The notes beneath the pieces were generated by a model. It was not told the origin of the DNA. It saw only the letters and a program-made list of their open reading frames with translations, and did not search any database. From Myxococcales bacterium (GTDB lineage Bacteria > Myxococcota_A > Polyangia > Palsa-1104 > JAEUJZ01), in the NCBI GenBank assembly GCA_016794465.1, contig JAEUKA010000053.1:147999-211998 (forward strand): a stretch of DNA of 64,000 nucleotides. Reading direction: 5' to 3'. Both the position numbers and the translations under genes were made by a program. The number at the start of each line of letters is the position of its first letter. The stretch's first letter is position 1. This document shows positions 45,075-52,095 of the stretch, piece by piece.

Positions 45075-45587
45075 TCAGCTCCGACCTGTGTGGCCAAACC
45101 CGCCAGCGCCCCGGTCGGTGTCATCGAGCTTGGTGACCTCGATGGGGGACACTCGGGCGACGGGAGTTACGACCAGCTGCGCAACTCGGTCGCCGTGCCG
45201 AATCTGCACCGGCTGGGCCGATAGGTTGATAAGTAGGATTGCGATCTCACCGCGATAGTCGCTGTCGATGGTGCCGGGGCTGTTGAGCACCGTCACGCCA
45301 TCCTTGAGCGCCCAGCCCGAGCGCGGCCTGACCTGACCCTCGAAGCCGCGCGGGATGGCCAGCCGCAGTCCAGTCGGCACCAGGCGTCGCTCCAGCGGGG
45401 CCAAAGTCAGGATCTCGCCGTCGCTCAGGCAGGCTGAGAGGTCGAGTCCAGCCGCTTCGTCGGTCTTGTACACCGGCAGCTTGGCGCCAGGTTGAGTCAG
45501 CACGACGTGCAGGGACGGACCGGCCGGTGGAGCGCTGTGGTCCACGGGGGAATCATCAGGCAGAGCAGGGTGTTGGGCTCGGGTCAC
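45075..45587 (-). CDS. dut: Deoxyuridine 5'-triphosphate nucleotidohydrolase
   Basis: 170 residues from a GTG at 45587, about 8 bp after AGGAG; a TTG at 45590 is the alternative start. The five dUTPase motifs are visible: AAGLDLSA, RPRSGWALK, GTIDSDYRGEI, the region RHGDRVAQLVV, and the flexible GAGGFGHTG near the end. The enzyme hydrolyses dUTP to dUMP as a homotrimer, keeping uracil out of DNA. The N-terminal ~25 residues are an extension not found in E. coli Dut. It seems to head the minus-strand operon that ends with the uspA-like gene. Confidence 0.95.
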   Translation of the reverse strand: MTRAQHPALPDDSPVDHSAPPAGPSLHVVLTQPGAKLPVYKTDEAAGLDLSACLSDGEILTLAPLERRLVPTGLRLAIPRGFEGQVRPRSGWALKDGVTVLNSPGTIDSDYRGEIAILLINLSAQPVQIRHGDRVAQLVVTPVARVSPIEVTKLDDTDRGAGGFGHTGRS

Positions 45588-45682
45588 CAAGGGAAACTCC
45601 TGTTTATGTTAACCGCAAACCGGGCAGTTCTAGCGGATGTCGCGACCCAAGTAAGGCCGAATGTGCCGCTAGGCGTGAGGCG

Positions 45683-47503
45683 CTAGGCGTTAGGCTCTGT
45701 GCCCCGCACCAGCAGCGCGTCGAACGGATAGGGCTGGTCGAGGTAGCAGTCGTCGGCGATGGTCTTCATCAGCTCGTCGTCGTTTTGCCCAAAGCGCTGT
45801 AGCGTCTGCTCGATCCGCCGCGCCGCCTTGCCACAGAACGCCGCACACAGGCGCAGCTGCCGCTCGGCGGTGTCAATCTGTCCCGCCGCCTCGCTGTGAC
45901 CGGCGCGACCTTTGGCGTGGCGGGCGTCTCGCTCGGTCAGCACCAGCGAGGCTCGCGACACACACGCACACATCGCAAACAGATCAATCGCCACGTCGGC
46001 GACACGCTTTTGCACATACTGCATCTCGGGGAGCAGCTGGCCATGGCGGCGCACGACGCGATCGACCTCTTTGGCGAACGCCTCGGTGGCATCTTCGATC
46101 AGCACCGCCTCGCGCTTGAGCTGGGGATGGTGACGGGTCAGCATCGCGCGACCATAGGCGGCAGTACGCATCTTTTCGATCAGCGAGTCGACCACCATGC
46201 CGTAGCCTCGCAGCGGGCGCTTGAGCACGTCGGACAGTCGGCCCACCTGCTCACCCGGCTCGCGCATGCCGCTGAGTGCAATGTAGGCGCGCAGCACCTC
46301 ATGTGTGCCGGGAAAGACCAGATAGGTCTGACTGTCGCGCAGCAGTCGCTCATACGGGGACGAGTCGAGCAGACCCGTCGCACCCGCCAGTCGCATCGCC
46401 GCCACCGCTGCGTCATGCACCGTCTCGGCGGCCAGGACCTTGCTCACCGCTGCCTCGAGCGAGTTGTCCAGTAGGAGCTCTTTGCGACGGTGGGCCAGGT
46501 CGTGAAGGCCCATGGTCAGGTACAGCGTCGACTCACTTGCGTACAGATCGACCGCCGTGCGCGCCACCTGATCTTTGATCATCCCGAGAGTGCCGATCAC
46601 GCGTCCAAACTGCCGGCGACTGGTGACCTGCTGCACTTGGTGGCGCAGCAGCTCGCAGGTCGTGCCAATGCAGGCGGCGGACGCGAGCAGCCGACCGAGC
46701 TGCCGAGTCTCCATCGCGACCTTGAAGCCACCACCGACGCTGCCCAGCACCCGATCGGCGGGAACAAACACATCTTCCAGGTACAGAGCCGGCGTCGAGC
46801 TGCCCCGCTGACCGAGCTTGGGCTCGCTCTTGCCGACGATGACTCCGGGGCCTGTCTCGACCAAAAAAGCGGTGATGCGATCGAGGTCGGCACCATCGCG
46901 ATGTACGACGGTCTGGGCAAAGACGATCAGCACGTCGGCCAGCTCGCCGTTTTGAACCCAGATCTTGGTGCCGGTAAGTCGGTAGCCGCCGGGGCAGGGC
47001 TCGGCGCGGGTGCGGATGGCGGCAGAGTCACTGCCAGCGAGCGGCTCCGCGACGGCAAAGGCGCCAATGCTGTGACCTTTGCTCAGCCGAGGCAGGTAGC
47101 GCTGACGCTGCTCCAAGGTGCCAAAGTGCTGGATCGCCAAGACGGCAAAGCCCAGGTGAACCGCCACCAGCATCGCCACCGAGCTATCGAACGAGCCGAG
47201 CAGATCGATGACCCGCGCCGTGGCCGACAGCGAGAAGCCCGCGCCGCCCAGCTGCGGCTGAGTCAGCAGTCCAAAGATGCCCAGCTCGCGCAGTCCGGCC
47301 AGCACCTCGTCGGGGATGTGGGCTTCCGCATCGATGCGGCGCGGGTCGATGGTGCGCTTGGCCAGCTTGCGTACCTCGTCGAGCAGCGCGGTGAGCTTCT
47401 TCTGCTCAGCCGAGTGGGGTTGCGGAAAAGGGAAGATGAGCTCCTCTCTCAGGTCACCGAGGAAGAGGCTCTTGCCAAAGCTCTGGGTCCGTTCTTGGCT
47501 CAC
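45683..47503 (-). CDS. Acyl-CoA dehydrogenase family protein lacking the usual catalytic Glu
   Basis: 606 residues from a GTG at 47503 (VSQERTQSFGKSLF); the open frame continues upstream as low-quality sequence. N-terminal helices, FAVAEPLAGSDSAAIRTRAE (substrate/FAD strand), GTKIWVQNG and QFGRVIGTLGMIKDQVARTA are typical, and a ~190-residue C-terminal helical extension resembles VLCAD/ACAD9. At the place of the catalytic Glu in the FEGTNE motif the sequence is VFPGTHEVLR, so Glu is Pro; the DNA (TTTCCCGGC) is unambiguous. It may use another base, as IVD and LCAD do, or may be non-catalytic. No other beta-oxidation gene is nearby. Confidence 0.88.
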   Translation of the reverse strand: MSQERTQSFGKSLFLGDLREELIFPFPQPHSAEQKKLTALLDEVRKLAKRTIDPRRIDAEAHIPDEVLAGLRELGIFGLLTQPQLGGAGFSLSATARVIDLLGSFDSSVAMLVAVHLGFAVLAIQHFGTLEQRQRYLPRLSKGHSIGAFAVAEPLAGSDSAAIRTRAEPCPGGYRLTGTKIWVQNGELADVLIVFAQTVVHRDGADLDRITAFLVETGPGVIVGKSEPKLGQRGSSTPALYLEDVFVPADRVLGSVGGGFKVAMETRQLGRLLASAACIGTTCELLRHQVQQVTSRRQFGRVIGTLGMIKDQVARTAVDLYASESTLYLTMGLHDLAHRRKELLLDNSLEAAVSKVLAAETVHDAAVAAMRLAGATGLLDSSPYERLLRDSQTYLVFPGTHEVLRAYIALSGMREPGEQVGRLSDVLKRPLRGYGMVVDSLIEKMRTAAYGRAMLTRHHPQLKREAVLIEDATEAFAKEVDRVVRRHGQLLPEMQYVQKRVADVAIDLFAMCACVSRASLVLTERDARHAKGRAGHSEAAGQIDTAERQLRLCAAFCGKAARRIEQTLQRFGQNDDELMKTIADDCYLDQPYPFDALLVRGTEPNA

Positions 47504-47590
47504 ACGGGGAACATACGGCAAGGTTTCTTGGCTTATCAAATCTCGGCTGTTACGCTTCGCCGCACGCTTCGCTTTCGACGGAGGTCTGCG

Positions 47591-48919
47591 ATGGTCCGCT
47601 CTCGACGTATGTTCAGCCTGCTGGCGCTGTGTAGTCCGCTTTGGATGTCTTGTGATCCGCCGATTCCGGCGCCCGGTGGTCCTGGGGATATGGCGACCGT
47701 GATGCTGCGCCACCTGGACCCGGCGCTGCCCTGGTGGGGCGACAACCGCAAGCGGCTCGATGCCCTGGTCGAAAAGCTGGGCAAGGCCAGTGCCAGCTAC
47801 GACGCGAATCGCAAGCCGATCGCGCTGTTCGACTGGGACAACACCATCATCAAGAACGACGTGGGCGACATGGCGCTGTTCTGGATGCTCAAAAACGACA
47901 AGATCCTACAGCCACCGGGGCTGAACTGGCGCGCGACCAACTTCATGATGAGCGCCGATGGCCTGACCTCGCTCAAGCAGGCGTGTGACCCGCTGGCCTC
48001 GCCGGGACAGCCACTGCCAACCAGCAAGATGGATGGTGCCGCCTGTGCCGATGCAATCCTGTCGATTTATCTTGACAATCGTGGGAAGAGCGGATTGGCG
48101 GCGTTTTCGGGGTACGACCATCGTCGCATGGAGCCGACCTACGCGTGGGCGGTGCAGCTCCAAGCCGGCTACAGCCCAGCCGAGATCTCGCTGTTTGCCA
48201 AAGAGGCCATCAATGAAGCGCTCGCGGCCCCCGTCGGTGCCACCCAGACCATCGGCACCCGTCAGGTCAACGCCTACCTGCGCGTCTACGACCAGATGAA
48301 GGACCTCATCGGCACGATGCAGGACGACGGCTTCGACGTGTGGGTGATTACCGCCACCAGCGAGCCGGTCGTGCGCGCTTTTGCCTCGTCGGTACGGATT
48401 GCTTCCGACCATGTCATCGGGGTGCGGATGGTGCTCGACGGCAGCGGCAAGCAGACCTACAACCTGCAGGGCTGCGGCGACGTGCCTGATGGCAAAAACG
48501 ACGGTGCAGCGACTTTCGAGGGCAACACGCTGATGACCTACGTCGACGGCAAGCGCTGCTGGGTCAACAAGATCGTGTACGGCGATGCCAGCCCGACCGC
48601 GATCAACCCTCGTCCCGAGGACAAGCGCCATGTGTTTGCGGCGGGCGACTCGACCACCGACGTGACGTTTGTGCGTGACGCGACGCAGCTCAAGCTGATC
48701 TTAAATCGCAACAAGGCCGAGCTGATGTGCAACGCCTACGGCAACTTCATGAACCGCTACTTGGTCAATCCGATGTTCATCGAGCCGAGGCCGCAGCAGG
48801 CCGCGATGTATCCGTGCTCGACGACGGCGTGTGTCAGCTTCGATGGCAAAGCGGGGCCGTGTCTGGACGAAGCAGCGAGTCCGATTCCCGACCAAAAAGA
48901 CGCCGTATATCCGCAGTAA
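47591..48919 (+). CDS. HAD-superfamily phosphatase-like lipoprotein
   Basis: 442 residues from the ATG at 47591; the frame is open far upstream but that is antisense to the dehydrogenase. The signal peptide ends at the lipobox LWMSC. HAD motif I is FDWDNTI (DxDxT), motif II the Thr/Ser region in WVITATSEP, and motif IV GDSTTDVTF. Between motifs I and II lies a ~190-residue helical cap, and near the end there are paired Cys (NLQGCGD, RCW, MYPCSTTACVSF). Phosphoserine-phosphatase-like members act on small phosphorylated compounds; this one would act outside the cytoplasm. Substrate unknown. Confidence 0.85.
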   Translation: MVRSRRMFSLLALCSPLWMSCDPPIPAPGGPGDMATVMLRHLDPALPWWGDNRKRLDALVEKLGKASASYDANRKPIALFDWDNTIIKNDVGDMALFWMLKNDKILQPPGLNWRATNFMMSADGLTSLKQACDPLASPGQPLPTSKMDGAACADAILSIYLDNRGKSGLAAFSGYDHRRMEPTYAWAVQLQAGYSPAEISLFAKEAINEALAAPVGATQTIGTRQVNAYLRVYDQMKDLIGTMQDDGFDVWVITATSEPVVRAFASSVRIASDHVIGVRMVLDGSGKQTYNLQGCGDVPDGKNDGAATFEGNTLMTYVDGKRCWVNKIVYGDASPTAINPRPEDKRHVFAAGDSTTDVTFVRDATQLKLILNRNKAELMCNAYGNFMNRYLVNPMFIEPRPQQAAMYPCSTTACVSFDGKAGPCLDEAASPIPDQKDAVYPQ

Positions 48920-49005
48920 TCGGGCCGCAGTCGTCGGGCACAGTCGTCGGGCGGACGCGGGGGCATTGCGCTCTTTGCGGCGGATCGCATAGAGTCCGCG
49001 CCGCC

Positions 49006-49824
49006 ATGACAGCCGATCGCCAATATCAGTCCGTAAGCTATCGTCCCTGTGAGCTTGAACATCGCTACGGTCCGTCGGTGCATATCTTGCGCGACCCGCT
49101 GGCGCTGTCCTTGCTTGCCAAGCTCTGTCACCGCGACGTGGTGCAGCCCGAGGTCAGCCGGCTGATCGTCGAGCTGTATCGGATGCTGGTCCACGAGGTG
49201 GTGGCAGCCGAGTTCCCGCGCGAGCGTGCGAGCATCCCCAGCCGGATGATCCAGTACGTGCCGCAAGGGGTCTACGACGGCGAGGTGATTGCCCAAGGGA
49301 CCTCGGCGGTGGTGGTGGCGCTGGCGCGAGCGGGGCTTCTGCCGTCGCAGGTAAGCTATGACTTTCTCAATCAGGTGCTGTCGCCCGCCGGGGTTCGACA
49401 AGATCACCTGGCGCTCGGGCGGACGCTTGATCGGGAAGGTCATGTCACTGGCGCTGGGCTGTATGCGTCGAAGATCGGCGGTCCGATTGAGAACGCGATG
49501 ATGCTGATTCCCGATCCGATGGGCGCGACGGGATCGACGGTGAGCCGGGTGCTTCATCACTACGGGCAAGAGGTCGCCGGGCGGGCGGCCAAGGTCATTG
49601 CGGTGCATCTCATCGTGACACCGGAGTATCTGCGCCATGTCACCCGCAACCACCCCGAGGTCTTGGTGTACGCGCTGCGCCTCGACCGTGGCTTGTCGGA
49701 GCCGGACGTGCTGGAGACGGTGCCCGGGACGCACTGGGAGCGGGAGCGCGGCCTCACCGACCACCAGTACATCGTCCCTGGCGGCGGCGGCCTCGGCGAA
49801 GTCCTCAACAACTCGTTTGTGTAA
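49006..49824 (+). CDS. upp: Uracil phosphoribosyltransferase-like protein
   Basis: 272 residues from the ATG at 49006; this is longer than the ~208 of typical Upp, with an N-terminal extension of ~20 residues and extra sequence in the middle. The PRPP-binding loop is MLIPDPMGATGSTV, and the end (DHQYIVPGGGGLGEVLNNSFV) is close to the uracil-binding end of Upp, with the IVTPEYL strand before it. It should turn uracil and PRPP into UMP. It is followed after 23 bp by hpt, making a salvage pair. Its extra length makes function in a related base transfer possible. Confidence 0.82.
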   Translation: MTADRQYQSVSYRPCELEHRYGPSVHILRDPLALSLLAKLCHRDVVQPEVSRLIVELYRMLVHEVVAAEFPRERASIPSRMIQYVPQGVYDGEVIAQGTSAVVVALARAGLLPSQVSYDFLNQVLSPAGVRQDHLALGRTLDREGHVTGAGLYASKIGGPIENAMMLIPDPMGATGSTVSRVLHHYGQEVAGRAAKVIAVHLIVTPEYLRHVTRNHPEVLVYALRLDRGLSEPDVLETVPGTHWERERGLTDHQYIVPGGGGLGEVLNNSFV

Positions 49825-49847
49825 CGCTTTTTCGCAAGGAGTCTGCG

Positions 49848-50420
49848 GTGTCCGAGAAGGAAACGTTTGTCGAGCCGACGCTCACGCCGCTCTTTACCGA
49901 GCAGCAGATTGCCGCCCGCATCGCTGAGCTGGGCGAGCAGATTGCCAAGGAGTATCAGAATCGGCCGCTGATCCTGATCACGGTGCTCAAGGGCAGCTTT
50001 GTGTTCGCCGCTGACCTGTCGCGGGCCATCTACAGCGCGCAGGTTGCGCTCGGGCTGCCGGGTTCGTCGGTGACCTGTGAGTTTCTGGGCCTGTCGAGCT
50101 ACGGCGATGAGACGGTGACCTCGGGTGTGGTGCGAATTACCTCCGATCTGAGCAATCCGATCGAGGACTCGGACATCTTGATCGTCGAGGACATCGTCGA
50201 CACCGGCCTGACCATGAGCTACCTGCTCGACAACATGCGGACCCGTCACCCGGCGTCGATTCGCATCTGCTCGCTGCTCCACAAGCCGAGTCGGACCAAA
50301 AAGAAGGTCCCGATCGACTACATCGGCTTCACCATCGATGACCTGTTCGTGGTCGGCTACGGACTCGACTACAAGCAGCGCTACCGCAACCTGCCCTGGA
50401 TCGGCGTGCTGCGCATGTAA
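49848..50420 (+). CDS. hpt: Hypoxanthine phosphoribosyltransferase
   Basis: 190 residues, GTG start preceded by AAGGAG. The PRPP motif is LIVEDIVDTGLTMSYLL, and the other family blocks are LITVLKGSFVFAADLSRAI, CEFLGLSSYGDETVTSGVVRI and the end PIDYIGFTIDDLFVVGYGLDYKQRYRNLPWIGVL. The enzyme converts hypoxanthine or guanine plus PRPP to IMP or GMP. The TAA stop is exactly the left flank of a ~150-bp element with inverted ends, so the natural 3' end of this gene may have been changed by an insertion. Confidence 0.95.
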   Translation: MSEKETFVEPTLTPLFTEQQIAARIAELGEQIAKEYQNRPLILITVLKGSFVFAADLSRAIYSAQVALGLPGSSVTCEFLGLSSYGDETVTSGVVRITSDLSNPIEDSDILIVEDIVDTGLTMSYLLDNMRTRHPASIRICSLLHKPSRTKKKVPIDYIGFTIDDLFVVGYGLDYKQRYRNLPWIGVLRM

Positions 50421-50570
50421 CAACGCCTACCAGAACTACTGCGGACCTCGGCTGCTGCGTCGCGACAGTCCCCGGCACGAACGTGCGGGGGGTCGGTCCT
50501 CACAGCCAGTAGGCTGCTGCGGTCCTCCTCCTTGCATCCGAGGTTCCTCGCTACGTTCTGGTAGGCGTTG
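50421..50570. mobile_element. MITE-like element with 16-bp perfect inverted ends and TAA flanks
   Basis: The left end CAACGCCTACCAGAAC (50421-50436) is the exact reverse complement of the right end GTTCTGGTAGGCGTTG (50555-50570). Both are flanked by TAA (50418-50420, which is the hpt stop, and 50571-50573). Inside, ACCTCGG at 50446 and CCGAGGT at 50538 also pair, and there is a GC-rich inner hairpin (GCACGAACGTGC). No ORF is present. The TAA flanks would fit the TNA-type duplication of some IS5-family elements. A structured RNA or a large terminator is the main alternative. Confidence 0.5.
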
Positions 50571-50668
50571 TAAGTGCTGGACCTCTTTGATGGGAAGCCT
50601 GACAGTCCGGCGCGAAACCCGACTTCGTGGAAGCCGCAGCCTTCTGGTAACATGACCAGAGGCTTCTC

Positions 50669-51250
50669 ATGTCGAACCACGCGCGCCCTCGGGACGCGGT
50701 CGCCTGCGCAGACTGTGGACAAGTTCTCGAAGAGGACATGCCACATATCTGCAAGGCGGCGCCCAAGAAGGTCGCTTTCGACAGTACGCTCGGTCCGGGC
50801 GATCATCCAACCATCCCCGGTGAAATTTCTGATGCCGGCGTGCCCGATCCCGCGCATGAGCTTATCGGCAAAATCATCGGCGAGCGCTACGAGATCCAGT
50901 GTGTGCTCGGCCAAGGCGGCATGGGCGTGGTCTATCAGGCGCGTCACACGTCGCTGGAAAAGCTGCTGGCCGTCAAGCTGCTGCTGATTGCGCAGAACGA
51001 GGAATATCAGCGGCGGTTCCTCCAAGAAGCGCAGCTGGCCTCGCAGATCAACCATCCGAACACAGTGTTCCTGTCCGACTTTGGCGTGCTGCCCGACGGT
51101 CGCTCCTACATCGTGATGGAGCTTCTGCGCGGTCCGACGCTGGCCTCGGTGATCTCCGAGGGAAAGATGGACCCGATGCGCGCCTGTCGCATCGCCGCCC
51201 AAATCGCCCACGGCCTCCAAGCCGTCCACGACCAGGGAATCATCCACCGG
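50669..51250 (+). pseudogene. Ser/Thr protein kinase with HEAT repeats, 5' part (interrupted)
   Basis: Residues 1-194 of a kinase whose coding frame is cut between the Arg and Asp codons of HRD. A short zinc-ribbon-like N-terminus (CADCGQVLEEDMPHIC) precedes the kinase N-lobe with GQGGMGVVYQAR, Lys in LAVKLLL, and the start of the C-lobe up to GIIHR. The next codon should be Asp; instead GAA and a different sequence follow, running to a stop at 51289. Without the insertion the gene would read on at 52096 and encode about 1302 residues. The start is the ATG at 50669, about 100 bp after the MITE-like element. Confidence 0.85.
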
Positions 51251-51269
51251 GAAGTTACGATGATTAATA

Positions 51270-51467
51270 GTGATTGTTTCCGATTATGAGGAAAGTCGTC
51301 ACTGCGACGGAGATGTGTCTATAAGATACTACAGGCAGTCTAAAAGTATGACTCAAACATACGCTTGGATGGAAAAGATGGCAGAGTTGTATCTCGCTGG
51401 CGTTTCATTTTCCGATATCGCACAGCGATTGAACGAACAGGGCATCAACCCAAGCCAGAACGACTAG
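51270..51467 (+). pseudogene. Serine-recombinase-like fragment inside the insertion
   Basis: A 65-codon ORF from a possible ATG at 51270. Its last ~35 residues include WMEKMAELYLAGVSFSDIAQ and RLNEQGINPSQND. The pattern IAxxLNxxGI is common in the helix-turn-helix or recombinase region of serine recombinases and resolvases. No catalytic domain is present. The ATG at 51348 (MTQTYAW) could also start it. Assignment is tentative. Confidence 0.3.
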
Positions 51468-51489
51468 TGAACACACATCAGCGTGTATC

Positions 51490-51519
51490 TGTGCCCGTCG
51501 TGCCCGTCGTGCCCGTCGG
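51490..51519. repeat. Three copies of a 9-bp repeat
   Basis: GTGCCCGTC is repeated three times in tandem with a partial fourth copy. It lies between the recombinase-like fragment and the reverse ORF remnant. Probably slippage. Confidence 0.55.
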
Positions 51520-51534
51520 GGTACATATCTGCAT

Positions 51535-51786
51535 TCAGTTCAGGATGGTGCCTCGCAGAAAGCACGGCTTGCCGGTCAGCTTCTCTCTGCGCTTGACCAG
51601 CTCGGCGAGCTGCTGGACGAAGATCGCAAGCTGGGCGGTCTTGGCGTCGGGCTTGGCGAGGATCTGGCGGTCCTCGGTCATCAGCGTGCCATCGGTCTTG
51701 TCGATCCAGACATGCAGTCCGACCGGGAAGCGGCGCCCGTCGTTGTAGACGATGGTGCTGGCGTCGATTGGGTCGGGCGTGCCGAC
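51535..51786 (-). pseudogene. Remnant of an unrecognised protein gene on the reverse strand
   Basis: On the minus strand about 83 codons are open and end at a TGA (51537-51535). The peptide has protein-like composition: VGTPDPIDASTIVYNDGRR, then FPVGLHVWIDKTDGTL, ILAKPDAKTAQLAIFVQQL and GKPCFLRGTILN. A TGA at its upstream border (51789-51787) interrupts a frame that continues as ASIGRLKII, which fits a lost Trp or Arg codon. There is no start codon near. I do not recognise the family. Its GC content is like the host genome, unlike the ends of the insertion. Confidence 0.4.
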
Positions 51787-51822
51787 TCAGATGATCTTCA
51801 GCCTGCCGATGCTGGCGTGTCG

Positions 51823-51991
51823 GCAAGCGGCTTACGGGAGCATTCAAGCGCCCAACATGATCCCGCAAGCGGTTGTTGGGGCCATTCAAAGCGCCCAGAA
51901 TGACCGTGTAAGCGGCTTACGGGAGCATTCAAGCGCCCAGAGTGACCATGTCGGCGGCCAACGGGAGCATTTCAGCGCCCAACATATCGCG
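51823..51991. repeat. Four degenerate 42-bp tandem repeats
   Basis: Copies begin at 51823, 51865, 51908 and 51950. Shared blocks are AAGCGGCTTACGGGAGCATT and CAAGCGCCCA, with GTGACC or GATCC near the end. The second copy is the most diverged, and a 43-bp step between copies two and three breaks a 14-codon register. The block lies inside the insertion in the kinase gene. Confidence 0.65.
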
Positions 51992-52095
51992 TTGCGAAAC
52001 TGTATGATGAGTCACGATTTCTACATACATAATGTCACATATTTTTGGCCTGTAATGGACGTTCCACCGACAGAAGATATGAAAATATGCTGACA

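Larger units (their letters stand above)
51251..52095. mobile_element. 845-bp insertion splitting the kinase gene at its HRD motif
   Basis: Removing 51251-52095 restores a continuous kinase frame (HR at 51250 joined to DLKPEN at 52096). The dinucleotide GA occurs at both edges (51251-51252 and 52096-52097), consistent with a 2-bp duplication or a crossover core. The ends show no clear inverted repeats. The contents are a recombinase-like ORF fragment, three copies of a 9-bp repeat, a decayed reverse ORF and four 42-bp repeats, and both ends are AT-rich compared with the host gene. A serine-recombinase-type integration would give a 2-bp core, but the element looks decayed or cut down. Confidence 0.6.

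Noticed and set aside
45669..45695. A mobile element from the short repeat CGCTAGGCGT near the dehydrogenase stop
   Set aside because: Only two short copies exist without inverted ends; simple slippage is enough.
46490..47590. The long upstream extension of the HAD lipoprotein frame
   Set aside because: It overlaps the acyl-CoA dehydrogenase on the other strand and precedes a good signal peptide at 47591, so it is not coding.
51464..51889. A 141-codon minus-strand frame in the insertion
   Set aside because: Its product is Arg/His/Gln-rich and out of frame with the protein-like remnant at 51535-51786, so it is a shadow.
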